The notes beneath the pieces were generated by a model that was not told the origin of the DNA, searched no databases, and worked only from the letters and a program-made list of their open reading frames with translations. From Alicyclobacillus suci (GTDB taxonomy: Bacteria > Bacillota > Bacilli > Alicyclobacillales > Alicyclobacillaceae): 64,000 nucleotides of DNA. Below, piece by piece: positions 44,687 to 53,441 of this stretch; within the stretch, counting starts at the first letter, position 1; the number at the start of each line of letters is the position of its first letter. Where the stretch lies: positions 62,001 to 126,000 of the forward strand of contig NZ_JAFMTW010000001.1 of assembly GCF_017329615.1 (NCBI RefSeq), given 5' to 3'. A program made the position numbers and the translations under genes.

Positions 44687-45649
44687 ATGCAAATTCAGGC
44701 GTTTCCCCAACCGGTGCATATGTGTCGGGACATCTGGCAGATTGATCTGCTGGAGCAGGGCCGACCGTGTCGCACAGGGGCCTACGTGATTCTCGACGAA
44801 CGCCCGACAGTCATCGAGACGGGCGCGGCCCCGTCCCACGATGCCCTGTGCCACGGCCTTGCGGCACTAGGTCTGGCGCCCAAGGACCTCGCGTACGTCA
44901 TTGTGACGCATGTCCATCTCGATCACGCCGGCGGCGCTGGCCACCTCCTCACCCTCGCCCCACAGGCGAAATTGGTCGTACACCCGCGCGGCGCCCGACA
45001 CATGGCGGATCCCAGCAAACTCTGGGCTAGTGCCGCGCAGGTCTACGGGCGGCAAACAGATGCACTCTTCGGCAGCATGTTGCCAGTCCCGCAAGCCAAC
45101 ATTTTGGTTCGCCATCACGAAGAGACCTTGTCCATCGGCAACCGGACGCTTCGATTCTTCGATTCCCCCGGCCACGCCAAGCACCACTTCACCATCCTCA
45201 GCGAAGAGGACGGTGTACTCTTTGCCGGTGACGCTGTGGGCATCCGCTATCGCACCGGATTCACCGGGTTCCCGTTTGAATTCATCGCACCGTCGAGTTC
45301 GCCTGTCGATTTCGATCCCACTGCCATCCACCACACCCTCACCATGTTGCAAGATTTACCCTTCGATTGGGTCTATCACACCCACTTCGGCGCTTCGGCC
45401 AAAGCCGCCGCGATTCACGATACCCGTCGCTTGGCAGACGCCTATGCGGCGATGATTAATAAAATCTACATGCCAGGCATCGGGCTGGAAACAGTCATGG
45501 ACGAGCTGCGGCGCCTTCTCATGGCCGATGTCGAAGCCCAAGGACACTTCCCTCCGAATCTTGACGCACTCGACATCGACATCCGCCTCGACGCCATGGG
45601 CCTGATTTACTACGCAGCGGCGCAGCAGCGCGCGCAGAATCCGTCGTAA
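44687..45649 (+). CDS. MBL-fold metallo-hydrolase
   Basis: A 320-aa protein. The zinc motif HxHxDH is in VTHVHLDHAGGAGH; further ligands are the His of SPGHAKHH, the Asp of FAGDAVG and the His of YHTHFG. ATG 44687 has AGGAG 8 nt upstream. The long C-terminal helical part (KIYMPGIGLETVMDELRRLLM) occurs in a Firmicute-wide subgroup of unknown substrate. It follows the SEDS gene by 38 nt. Confidence 0.88.
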   Translation: MQIQAFPQPVHMCRDIWQIDLLEQGRPCRTGAYVILDERPTVIETGAAPSHDALCHGLAALGLAPKDLAYVIVTHVHLDHAGGAGHLLTLAPQAKLVVHPRGARHMADPSKLWASAAQVYGRQTDALFGSMLPVPQANILVRHHEETLSIGNRTLRFFDSPGHAKHHFTILSEEDGVLFAGDAVGIRYRTGFTGFPFEFIAPSSSPVDFDPTAIHHTLTMLQDLPFDWVYHTHFGASAKAAAIHDTRRLADAYAAMINKIYMPGIGLETVMDELRRLLMADVEAQGHFPPNLDALDIDIRLDAMGLIYYAAAQQRAQNPS

Positions 45650-45793
45650 CGTCCGCACGAATGGGCGGCCAGCGAGGCCTGCCACACGTGCAAAACACCA
45701 ATTTTTCACATACCGTTTACACGGGGTTCACGGAATTCTCTCAGGATTGCAACACTGAGTATATATGATTATCCGTAGGTAGGGACGACATCC

Positions 45794-46042
45794 GTGGTCG
45801 TCATCGCTGGCAGCGATGGTTTGGGGCTGTCAGCATTCTGCAAGAAAGCGGGTGTTTGCACTGTGGCGCTTTGGTTGGTGGTGACTATCCTCTGTGTAAC
45901 GCCTCTCTTAGTCTATTGGAACTACTACATGCTCACAAGAACCTTCGAGCATGAATCTGTCGATGCTCTATTCTTCACTACCGTACCCTACGACGATGTC
46001 CCACATCTCCTATACGCACCTACGCGCATAGAGTTGGAATAG
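45794..46042 (+). CDS. Small single-helix membrane protein, unknown
   Basis: An 82-aa ORF from GTG 45794 (AGGGA about 9 nt upstream, weak). One hydrophobic helix is visible (VALWLVVTILCVTPLLVYWNYYML), followed by a charged tail ending PTRIELE. It lies in a gap and ends 5 nt before the convergent thpR gene. No homologue is recognised. Confidence 0.4.
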   Translation: MVVIAGSDGLGLSAFCKKAGVCTVALWLVVTILCVTPLLVYWNYYMLTRTFEHESVDALFFTTVPYDDVPHLLYAPTRIELE

Positions 46043-46047
46043 CGCAA

Positions 46048-46644
46048 CTAGCGTAAGCCCGAGGCGGCATCACCATGGCCTTGGGCTGGCGCAGCAGCCG
46101 ACAGCGCGAAGCGGGCCCGCACGGGGTACTGGAGCTGGCCGTCGATGCGCGTCGATTCGAACAAGCACAGGTCGGGAATGACCGCCGACAGTGGCGCCGG
46201 CGTGGGTAGCCGCTCGACGTCGACCTGCGTAGAAAGCTTGCGAGCCAGGGTGATGTGGGGGCGATAGTGCTTCTCGTCGAGATCGAGCGGGAGACGCTCT
46301 AACACCGCCCCCTTGACTGCCTGGTGGAGGGCCTGAAGTTTGTCCCAGTCAGAGTCGTTTCGGGAGAGGCCGAGCCAAAACACCTTGTTGCGGGAGAATT
46401 GGCCGAGTGAGCCGGTGGTCAGCCGGATGGGCGTGACCAGGCGCGCGGCCTGCTCGCCAGCTTCAACAATGGCGTCCTGGTCGGCGTCTTCCACTACGCC
46501 CAAAAACAAGACCGTGATATGTAAGAGTTCTGGATTGCTCCAGGCGCTCGCGTGGACGTGGCGCGCCTGGAGGCTCGTCTGCACCTGATGCAAGCTGGAC
46601 TTCCAGTCGGCGGGCAACTCGAGGCCGAAAAAAAGCCGGGGCAT
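46048..46644 (-). CDS. thpR: RNA 2',3'-cyclic phosphodiesterase (2H family)
   Basis: A 198-aa 2H phosphoesterase with both catalytic HxTx motifs, HITVLFLG (near residue 44) and HITLARK (near 130), and the family start PRLFFGLELP. Members open 2',3'-cyclic phosphate ends of RNA, such as tRNA halves. ATG 46644 lies 1 nt after the stop of the Spx-like gene, so the pair is coupled. Confidence 0.9.
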   Translation of the reverse strand: MPRLFFGLELPADWKSSLHQVQTSLQARHVHASAWSNPELLHITVLFLGVVEDADQDAIVEAGEQAARLVTPIRLTTGSLGQFSRNKVFWLGLSRNDSDWDKLQALHQAVKGAVLERLPLDLDEKHYRPHITLARKLSTQVDVERLPTPAPLSAVIPDLCLFESTRIDGQLQYPVRARFALSAAAPAQGHGDAASGLR

Positions 46645-46645
46645 C

Positions 46646-47002
46646 TTACGCGCCCGCCCCCAAAGCGATTCGGCGGTAAGCGCCCTCGTGATAGCCGACG
46701 AATACTTCCTGGTCCGTGACCAAAATCGGGCGCTTGAGCAACTTGCCGTCTTGCGATAGTTCGCGAACCCACTCATCCTCTGTAAACTTGGCGTTTTTGA
46801 GATCTCGTTCGCGATACACGATGCCGCGCGTGTTGACAAAATCCTCAATCGGGCGCCCGGACTTGTCCATCCACGTGCGAATCATCTCCTCGCTCGGCGG
46901 CATGTCCACAATATCGTGAAACTCGACCTGTGCGCCGCTTTCCTGCAAGGTTTTCAGCGCATCGCGACAAGTCGAGCAACGGCGGTAGCCATATAAAACC
47001 AC
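46646..47002 (-). CDS. Spx/ArsC-family thioredoxin-fold protein (MgsR/YusI-like)
   Basis: A 118-aa protein beginning VLYGYRRCSTCRDALKTLQ, with a CxxC redox pair, and RPILVTDQEVFVGYHEGAYR at the end. The Arg/Pro pattern RPIL is shared by ArsC and Spx proteins. Spx-type members bind RNA polymerase and act as disulfide-stress regulators; others are reductases of unknown target. The single-subfamily choice is not possible here. GTG 47002 follows AGGAGGAG. Confidence 0.82.
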   Translation of the reverse strand: MVLYGYRRCSTCRDALKTLQESGAQVEFHDIVDMPPSEEMIRTWMDKSGRPIEDFVNTRGIVYRERDLKNAKFTEDEWVRELSQDGKLLKRPILVTDQEVFVGYHEGAYRRIALGAGA

Positions 47003-47056
47003 AAATACTCCTCCTTCAGGTACCCATTAAAGGTGTCAACCCATCGGGCGATTACC

Positions 47057-47551
47057 TCAAAATTGCGTGTGCTTGCACAAAACCTCCATCACTTGCGCAA
47101 GGCCCGTGGCATCTTCCTCATCAAAGCGACCCACGCGCGGACTGTCGATATCGAGCACGCCAATCAACTTATCCTGCACGACAATCGGTACGACAATTTC
47201 TGACCTCGACGCCGGATCACACGCGATATGCCCCGGGAACGCGTGCACATCTTCCACGACCATAGTTTGCCGGGATACGACGGCTGATCCACAGACACCT
47301 TTGCCCGCCGGAATGCGGATGCACGCTGGCTTCCCTTGAAAAGGGCCAAGAATTAGTTCATTGTCAGCTTCGCTCCAGAGGTAGAATCCAACCCAATTGA
47401 TATCCTGCAGATACACATTCAACAAGGACGACGCATTGCTCAAGTTGGCAATGGCGTTTGCCTCGCCAGTGATGAGGTGATGAAGTTGGGTAGCTAGTTG
47501 GTTGTAAAATTGCTGTTTATTGTTTACCTCAATAGCAGATTCCGTAAACAT
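47057..47551 (-). CDS. Free methionine-(R)-sulfoxide reductase (GAF domain)
   Basis: A 164-aa GAF-domain enzyme (YtsP/MsrC family). The three redox cysteines are in KPACIRIPAGKGVCGSAVV and GHIACDPASRSEIVVPI. WVGFYLW and the closing GVLDIDSPRVGRFD are typical. It reduces free Met-R-SO. ATG 47551. It diverges from the DUF1028 gene, sharing a compact promoter region. Confidence 0.93.
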   Translation of the reverse strand: MFTESAIEVNNKQQFYNQLATQLHHLITGEANAIANLSNASSLLNVYLQDINWVGFYLWSEADNELILGPFQGKPACIRIPAGKGVCGSAVVSRQTMVVEDVHAFPGHIACDPASRSEIVVPIVVQDKLIGVLDIDSPRVGRFDEEDATGLAQVMEVLCKHTQF

Positions 47552-47589
47552 GTAGACTTCATCCTTTCACCGACGCTTTCGGTCCTTAT

Positions 47590-47602
47590 ATTATAGTATA
47601 AT
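47590..47602. promoter_or_regulatory. Back-to-back -10 boxes of divergent promoters
   Basis: ATTATAGTATAAT contains TATAAT on the minus strand (47590-47595, toward the fRMsr gene) and TATAAT on the plus strand (47597-47602, toward the DUF1028 gene), separated by one base pair. The -35 regions are poor on both sides. Simultaneous use by two polymerases would be impossible. Confidence 0.45.
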
Positions 47603-47636
47603 CCACCTGAAAGGTCGTACGAAGGAGCTGACCGTC

Positions 47637-48518
47637 TTGTCGAGAACCCCCAAACGCAATCAAGTACCCGCCGTCGCCACCTTCTCCATCGTGGCTGTCG
47701 ATACCGCCACAGGTGAAATCGGCGTCGGCGTGCAATCCAAATTTTTAGCTGTCGGCTCTGTCGTGCCGTGGGTCAAAGCTGGCGTTGGCGCCATCGCCAC
47801 ACAAAGCTGGGCCAATACGACTTACGGGCCGCGCGGACTCGAACGACTCGAGCGCGGCATGCACCCTTCGGCGGTAATTGACGAATTAATTCGAGACGAC
47901 GCGGACAGCGCATCCCGCCAAGTTGGCATCGTCGACGCAAAGGGGCAAAGCGCAACCTATACTGGGAGCGGTTGCTTCGCGTACGCAGGCGGAGTCGCCG
48001 GTGTAGGGTTTGCCGCTCAAGGGAACATCCTCGCCTCCGCCGCAGTCGTCGAAGGCCTCGTCAAAGGCATTCAATCTGAGGGGGCGCTGGCGGATCGGAT
48101 GATTCGGGCCCTGTCACTCGCACAAGCCGCAGGCGGGGACAAGCGTGGGATGCAATCCGCGGCGCTCTACATCGCGAAGGAAGGCGGTGGCTACGGCGGA
48201 TTGAATGACCGCTTTATCGACCTTCGCGTAGACGACCACGCCGACCCCATCCACGAATTAGACCGACTTTTGCATCTGCAGCGCCTGTACTTTGGCCGCA
48301 CGCAACCAGAAGACGTCATCCCGCTCACGGGCGAAACGCTGGACGAAGTCCGCGACTTGCTGCGGCAAAAGGGGTACGAGGCGGGAGCGGGAGCGGAGTA
48401 CGACGAGACGACCCAGTCGCAGTTGCAGCAGTATTTCCTGACAGAGAACTTTGACGACCGCTGGACAGAGGAGGCCACCATCGACCGGTTGGTACTCGAC
48501 TACATGCGGAAACACTGA
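47637..48518 (+). CDS. DUF1028 family protein (Ntn-hydrolase-like)
   Basis: A 293-aa protein with the DUF1028 signature: ATFSIVAVDTATGEIGVGVQSKFLAVG and TQSWANTTYGPRGLERL, then GVGFAAQGNILA and GYGGLNDRFIDLRVDDH. An extra C-terminal helical part ends in LDYMRKH. DUF1028 proteins are thought to be Ntn-type hydrolases but the substrate is unknown. TTG 47637 follows AAGGAG with 9-nt spacing. It precedes murT by 30 nt. Confidence 0.88.
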   Translation: MSRTPKRNQVPAVATFSIVAVDTATGEIGVGVQSKFLAVGSVVPWVKAGVGAIATQSWANTTYGPRGLERLERGMHPSAVIDELIRDDADSASRQVGIVDAKGQSATYTGSGCFAYAGGVAGVGFAAQGNILASAAVVEGLVKGIQSEGALADRMIRALSLAQAAGGDKRGMQSAALYIAKEGGGYGGLNDRFIDLRVDDHADPIHELDRLLHLQRLYFGRTQPEDVIPLTGETLDEVRDLLRQKGYEAGAGAEYDETTQSQLQQYFLTENFDDRWTEEATIDRLVLDYMRKH

Positions 48519-48548
48519 CACACCGATTGTTCGGAAAGGACGACAGTC

Positions 48549-49919
48549 ATGCTCGGCATTTGGATAGGCAAATTGGTTACCTGGCTTCTGCGTATGCGCG
48601 GGATGGATGCCACCAGTTTTCCCGGCAAAATCGCGCTTAAGGTTTCCCCGCGCCTGATTGCGTGGTTTGGCAAACGGCTAGAGCGCGTGATTGTGGTGAC
48701 CGGTACCAATGGCAAAACGACGACCACCTCACTCTTAGCGGCGATGATGCAACACGAGGAACCTGTCATCACCAACCATAAAGGCGCGAACCTCGTGCAA
48801 GGCATCGCCACGGCATTTTTGCAGCACACCAGCTGGACAGGGCGACTGCGTGCAAAAACAGCCGTGCTGGAAGTCGACGAGGCGACATTCCCACGCATCG
48901 CGGACAGTCTCCCAATTGTGCTGATTATCGTGACGAACGTGTTTCGAGATCAGCTTGACCGCTATGGAGAGCTGGACGTCACAGTCGAAAAACTGTTCAC
49001 CGCCATCCGCAAGACGGACGCCTGCCTGGTGTTGAACGCAGATGACCCGATTTGCCGCAACCTCGGCCTGCGCGCGAGCCGCAAGACGTTCTACTACGGC
49101 ATGTCCCGCGACACGGCCCGCACCGGCTTACGCCGCCAAATGCGCGACGGGCAGTTCTGCATGAACTGCGGCCACGAACTGACCTACGACGGGTTCTGGT
49201 ATGGCCAATTAGGGCTTTACCGCTGCCCGGCGTGCGATTTTTCGCGGCCACACCCGGAATTCATCGGCGTCTACCGCGGCAAGTCGTTGACGCTTCGCGA
49301 ACAGGAAGTGCCAGACATCGAGTTGACCATGCCCGTACAAGGTCTCTACAACGCGTACAACGTCTTGGCAGCGGCCAGTGGCGCGCGCGTAGCCGGCTTG
49401 TGGGCAGGCCCTATTCACGAAGGGCTGGCCGATTACAACCCGCCGGATGGCCGCATGCAGACGTTTGACACGGCGGCGCCTGTCACGCTGAATCTAGTCA
49501 AGAATCCAACCGGTTGTGACAGCGTGATCCAAGCCATTACATCGGAACCTGGCCAAAAGCTGGTCGTCATTGGCATTAATGATCTCGCCGCCGACGGCCG
49601 CGACGTCTCTTGGCTGTGGGACGCGGATTTTGAACTGTTTGCAGAGGACGAGGAGATTGTCTCGTTCATCACGAGTGGCTTTCGAGCGGAAGATATGGCG
49701 CTGCGGTTAAAATACGCCGGCGTCGACACGTCGCGCATCCGAATTATCGAAGACATGGACGAAGCGGTGGCAGCGGCGATTGAGTCGGCCAAACACCAAC
49801 ACGTACCGGTCTTTGCAATCTGTACCTACACCCTGCTGCACAAGACGGTACACAATCTAACGGCAAAGGCGAGAGAAAATGAGCGAGCGAACGCTGAATA
49901 TCGCGCATCTGTATCCTGA
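48549..49919 (+). CDS. murT: Lipid II isoglutaminyl synthase subunit MurT
   Basis: A 456-aa Mur-ligase-like protein. P-loop VTGTNGKTTTTSLLAAMM (about 50-67), central domain EVDEATFPR and NVFRDQLDRYGELD, a four-Cys zinc ribbon (CMNCGHELTYDG ... YRCPACDF, about 203-233) inserted in the middle domain, and the DUF1727 C-terminus with NLVKNPTGCDSVI. With GatD it amidates D-Glu of lipid II to D-iso-Gln in the cytoplasm. The gene overlaps gatD by 41 nt. Confidence 0.95.
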   Translation: MLGIWIGKLVTWLLRMRGMDATSFPGKIALKVSPRLIAWFGKRLERVIVVTGTNGKTTTTSLLAAMMQHEEPVITNHKGANLVQGIATAFLQHTSWTGRLRAKTAVLEVDEATFPRIADSLPIVLIIVTNVFRDQLDRYGELDVTVEKLFTAIRKTDACLVLNADDPICRNLGLRASRKTFYYGMSRDTARTGLRRQMRDGQFCMNCGHELTYDGFWYGQLGLYRCPACDFSRPHPEFIGVYRGKSLTLREQEVPDIELTMPVQGLYNAYNVLAAASGARVAGLWAGPIHEGLADYNPPDGRMQTFDTAAPVTLNLVKNPTGCDSVIQAITSEPGQKLVVIGINDLAADGRDVSWLWDADFELFAEDEEIVSFITSGFRAEDMALRLKYAGVDTSRIRIIEDMDEAVAAAIESAKHQHVPVFAICTYTLLHKTVHNLTAKARENERANAEYRASVS

Positions 49920-50673
49920 TTTATTGAACCTCTACGCGGACCGCGGCAACATTTTGACGCTTGTGCAGCGCCTGCGGTGGCGCGGCATTGAAGCGGTGGT
50001 CCACGAGGTGACACACCACGACCAGCCACGCCTCGCTGCATACGACCTCGTGCTGTTGGGCGGCGGCTCTGACCGAGAGCAAGAGATTGTCGGAGCGTAT
50101 TTGGCCAAGCACAAAGACGAATTCGCGCGAGCTATCGCAAATGGGCTGCCGGTGTTGGCCATTTGCGGTGGGTATCAATTGCTTGGCGCGTATTACCAGT
50201 TGCCGGACGGCCGAAAAATCCCGGGGCTGGACGTGCTCGACATGTATACAAGCGCTGGAACAGGTCTCCCGAGACTGATCGGCAATGTCGCAATTGAAAC
50301 AGAATACGGTATCGTCCTGGGATTTGAGAACCATGGCGGACGCACAGTCCACCATCACGAGCCCTTGGGAAAAGTGCTGCACGGGCACGGCAACGATGGC
50401 GAGAGCGGCTTCGAGGGCGTTCACCACATGAACGTCTGGGGAACGTACATTCACGGACCGCTGCTTCCGAAAAATCCGCAGTTCGCCGACGCCGTGCTCG
50501 CCACGGCATTGGCGTACGCAGGGCACTCCCCGGAACTCGAACCCCTAGCGGACGATACAGAGGCACTAGCCCGGCGCGCCTTTCTCAGCCGCCGCATGCC
50601 GGACGTGAACTTAAGCCATCTCACGAACGACTCTACAACCGAACATGCCAAGACAACGCAGCAACCGTCCTGA
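49879..50673 (+). CDS. gatD: Lipid II isoglutaminyl synthase glutaminase subunit GatD
   Basis: A 264-aa class I glutamine amidotransferase. Catalytic Cys in PVLAICGGYQLLG and catalytic His in TYIHGPLLPKNP, with LVLLGGGSDREQ. It frees ammonia from Gln for MurT. ATG 49879 lies inside murT, a 41-nt overlap. A Ser/Thr/Gln-rich tail (about 20 residues) extends beyond the usual end. Confidence 0.95.
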   Translation: MSERTLNIAHLYPDLLNLYADRGNILTLVQRLRWRGIEAVVHEVTHHDQPRLAAYDLVLLGGGSDREQEIVGAYLAKHKDEFARAIANGLPVLAICGGYQLLGAYYQLPDGRKIPGLDVLDMYTSAGTGLPRLIGNVAIETEYGIVLGFENHGGRTVHHHEPLGKVLHGHGNDGESGFEGVHHMNVWGTYIHGPLLPKNPQFADAVLATALAYAGHSPELEPLADDTEALARRAFLSRRMPDVNLSHLTNDSTTEHAKTTQQPS

Positions 50674-50710
50674 CGGCTGTTACGCCAATACCTGTCAAAT
50701 GGAAGACAAA

Positions 50711-50748
50711 CACGGCACCCTTGGAGTTTCCTCCTTGGGCGCCGTTTT
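50711..50748 (+). terminator. Terminator of the murT-gatD operon
   Basis: ACGGCACCCTTGGAG pairs with CTCCTTGGGCGCCGT (one mismatch) around TTTC, followed by TTTT. It lies 38 nt after the gatD stop. Confidence 0.88.
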
Positions 50749-50762
50749 ATATCTCAGCGCTG

Positions 50763-52037
50763 TCATGCAGTCTGCATTTCAACAGCTTCATCCGCTCCCG
50801 CCTGAGACCTGCTCTTTTCCAACGCGTAACCGACTTTGAGTAGTAAGCCCTCACGAAATGCCGGGCCGATGAGTTGCACACTGACCGATGCACCGTCCCG
50901 CCGTGCATATGGGACATGCAAACTCGGAAAACCGGTCCACTTCGCAGGTTGCAACTGGTGCAGCCACGCTTGTGCCCCTCCACGTACATCGCCTTCTACC
51001 GCAGACTTCACATCGGACGGATGGACGGTCAACGACGGGGCTACCAACACGTCTACTGAGCCGAACGCGCGATTCATCTGTGCGCGCAAGCGCGACCGGG
51101 CTTGTTGAGCTTGAACGTATTGGACGACACTAGGTGCCTCCTCTCGAAGCGCTCTCTGACCCCCGACCCCAGCTCCAGATAACGCGGCCGCACAATCTGT
51201 CAACGCGCCGCTCGACAACATCGGGATGGACACGGGACGAACGTTTGCACCAAGTGCTTCCAAACGTCGAATCGCAGCGCGAACGCGCGATGCCACTGGT
51301 TCATCGACCTGTCCAAAAAAATAATCTTCCTCCACGCCTATCGTAAGCCCATGCAGATGAAGTCCAAAGGATGTAGACAGGCTCGAGTGCAAGGCAAATC
51401 CTGCAGACTGCCTGACGTCCGAATCCACCAAACCGGATAAGAGCACGGCGGCGTCCCACACCGTTCTCGTGGTAAATCGCAAATCATTCAATACGCCAGC
51501 AAGGGAGCGCTCACCTGGTTGACTGAGCCCAACATGTGTGGGTCGAAAGTCAATCAAGCCATATCGAGCGATTTCCACGATGGCATCATCTGCTACAGTA
51601 CCCTTACTGGTAGAGGCAATTGTGATGCCGTTCTTTACAGCCGTCGCCTGGGAGGCAGGTGACATATCTGCACACACAGCACCTGCCGATTGCAACATTG
51701 TCACAGTCAATGCGTCAGGTGTGCCAGATTTCATAACCCGTATCGAGGAACTGTGTGAACTGGCCTCAACCAGCGCACTACAATGATGAACCAACCGAAC
51801 ATCCATCGGTATGCCGTGAAGCGGCCCCCGATACTGACCCAGCCCGATTTCTCGCTCTGCCTGTTTTGCTGCTGTCAACAGGGACGTTTGATAACTGCAC
51901 ACAGACGCTTCGGACCGTTCTGCTGCTTCCATCGTTTGTGCAACCACGGACTGCGCCACTTCAACCGGTGACACTTCCTGTTTTTCAAGGAGTGGCGCGA
52001 GTTGTTCAATGGACAGACACGACAATTTCAACCCCAT
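50763..52037 (-). CDS. Amidase-family protein lacking the catalytic residues
   Basis: A 424-aa protein with the amidase-signature fold at both ends: VSPVEVAQSVVAQ and GPLHGIPMDVRLV near residue 75, then IGVEEDYFFG and VLVAPSLTVHPSDV with WTGFPSLHVPYAR. The catalytic Lys (normally IPVAVKD) is Arg81. The Gly-Ser-Ser-Gly region is replaced by ASQATAVKNGI, and DTGGSIR by TSKGTVADDA. The Ser-cisSer-Lys triad is therefore absent and hydrolysis is not expected. ATG 52037 follows GGAGG by 8 nt. It has many normal features of a translated gene (ribosome site, intact frame of 424 codons), so it may have a binding or structural role. Confidence 0.8.
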   Translation of the reverse strand: MGLKLSCLSIEQLAPLLEKQEVSPVEVAQSVVAQTMEAAERSEASVCSYQTSLLTAAKQAEREIGLGQYRGPLHGIPMDVRLVHHCSALVEASSHSSSIRVMKSGTPDALTVTMLQSAGAVCADMSPASQATAVKNGITIASTSKGTVADDAIVEIARYGLIDFRPTHVGLSQPGERSLAGVLNDLRFTTRTVWDAAVLLSGLVDSDVRQSAGFALHSSLSTSFGLHLHGLTIGVEEDYFFGQVDEPVASRVRAAIRRLEALGANVRPVSIPMLSSGALTDCAAALSGAGVGGQRALREEAPSVVQYVQAQQARSRLRAQMNRAFGSVDVLVAPSLTVHPSDVKSAVEGDVRGGAQAWLHQLQPAKWTGFPSLHVPYARRDGASVSVQLIGPAFREGLLLKVGYALEKSRSQAGADEAVEMQTA

Positions 52038-52206
52038 CCTTGCCACCTCCGGTCATCCATCAACCTCAGAACGGCTCTACCGTAACACAGGATTCCGACA
52101 TATCCTCAGTTTATGTTCTATATATTCACACAAGAATGTGCATTTTGACAAGAATTATTGCGACCACGCTCTATTTTCGTCAAATTATCTAACGTGATTC
52201 ACATGT

Positions 52207-52253
52207 AAAAAAGGCACTCGGCAAATCCGCACTATCTGCGGTTTCCGAACGCC
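52207..52253 (-). terminator. Terminator of the ThiO-like gene
   Basis: On the minus strand an outer 9-bp stem (52245-52253 with 52213-52221, two G-U pairs) encloses an inner hairpin ACCGCA/TGCGGA, followed by six T (52207-52212). It lies 50 nt after the gene's stop. Confidence 0.7.
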
Positions 52254-52302
52254 CGTTTGCTACCTTCGTATTGGTCATCCAAACTAACCCAAATTCCTCC
52301 AT

Positions 52303-53427
52303 TCAAGCAAATCGATTCACAGAGAACGGTTGTAAATCGACGTGTACTTCCTGTCCCACAGCAAGATTGGCCACTTGCATGCCTGAGTACGCACCCAACG
52401 TCAGGCCGCTTGCCCCGTGCCCGGTCGCTACAAATAAACCTTCAATACCCGGGATGGATCCTAAGATTGGCAAGCCATCAGGGCTCGTGGGGCGCAAGCC
52501 AACGCGCATATCAACAATCTCGGCGCCACCAAGCCCTGGCGCAATTCGCAGCGCCTCGTGCAAAATCTCCTGCATGCCAGCGGCTGTCATCCGCGTGTCA
52601 TAACCGCTCCCCGTCTCCCGCGTCGCACCAACCACGACGCGGTGCGACGGAAAAGTCAGCATATAATGTGAATGAAACCCGACAAGAATTGGCCAATTCC
52701 CAGTGGATTGCGGCATCTCCAAGTGAAGAATTTGCCCCTTTTGCGGCACCACCGGAAGGTCTACACCGACATCGCCAGCCACAGCGTTAGACCATGCACC
52801 ACCACAAACCACGACGACATCGGCAGCAATCGTCTCAGAAGCCACCTGAACACCTACCACCTTTCCACCGCTCGTGCACACGCGCGCCTGTCCGTGAAGA
52901 CGCGACGCACCACGGCGAACGGCTGCGTTGGTCAGTGCATCACACAGAAGCCGACCATTCAAGCGAGCGGCTTCTGGCATGTAGATAGCCGAGGTCAAAT
53001 CACCAATCGCCGGAAATAACGCCTTCGCTTGTACACCGGTTAGGCGCTCTAGGTCGCCAAGATTCGGCGCACCCGCCAGCCGCCGCTCCCAGAGCAAGCG
53101 CTCGACGATATCCAACCGCAGAGCCTCGTCCTCTGTCGCCGCCAGAAATAGGCCTCCGACCACTTCATACCCTGTGTCAGGCTCACCATCGTCCGCGAGT
53201 TGCGCAAGCAGTGCTGGATAGTGCGCCGCAGCCGCATAAGCCAGTGGATAATATACATCTGGTGGACTGATGCTCGACGCAGGCGAGATAATTCCGGCGC
53301 CTGCCGCCGTCGCCTTGCCATCGTGCTCCGCATCCACCAGCGTCACCGAAATATCGGCACACGCGAGTTGATATGCTGCCGCAGCCCCGACAATCCCGCC
53401 ACCAATCATTACGACTTCCGTCGTCAT
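52303..53427 (-). CDS. FAD-dependent amino-acid oxidase (ThiO/glycine oxidase-like)
   Basis: A 374-aa DadA/ThiO-family oxidoreductase. FAD motif VVMIGGGIVGAAAAYQLA at the N-terminus, the family sequence TAAGAGIISPASS, KGQILHLEMPQ, and GLRPTSPDGLPILGSIPGIEGLFVATGHGASGLTL near the end. It oxidises glycine or other amines with flavin. No thiS/thiG is present, so a thiamine role is not supported. It lies 15 nt after the SDR gene in a minus-strand group. Confidence 0.85.
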   Translation of the reverse strand: MTTEVVMIGGGIVGAAAAYQLACADISVTLVDAEHDGKATAAGAGIISPASSISPPDVYYPLAYAAAAHYPALLAQLADDGEPDTGYEVVGGLFLAATEDEALRLDIVERLLWERRLAGAPNLGDLERLTGVQAKALFPAIGDLTSAIYMPEAARLNGRLLCDALTNAAVRRGASRLHGQARVCTSGGKVVGVQVASETIAADVVVVCGGAWSNAVAGDVGVDLPVVPQKGQILHLEMPQSTGNWPILVGFHSHYMLTFPSHRVVVGATRETGSGYDTRMTAAGMQEILHEALRIAPGLGGAEIVDMRVGLRPTSPDGLPILGSIPGIEGLFVATGHGASGLTLGAYSGMQVANLAVGQEVHVDLQPFSVNRFA

Positions 53428-53441
53428 CGCTCATCCGCTCC

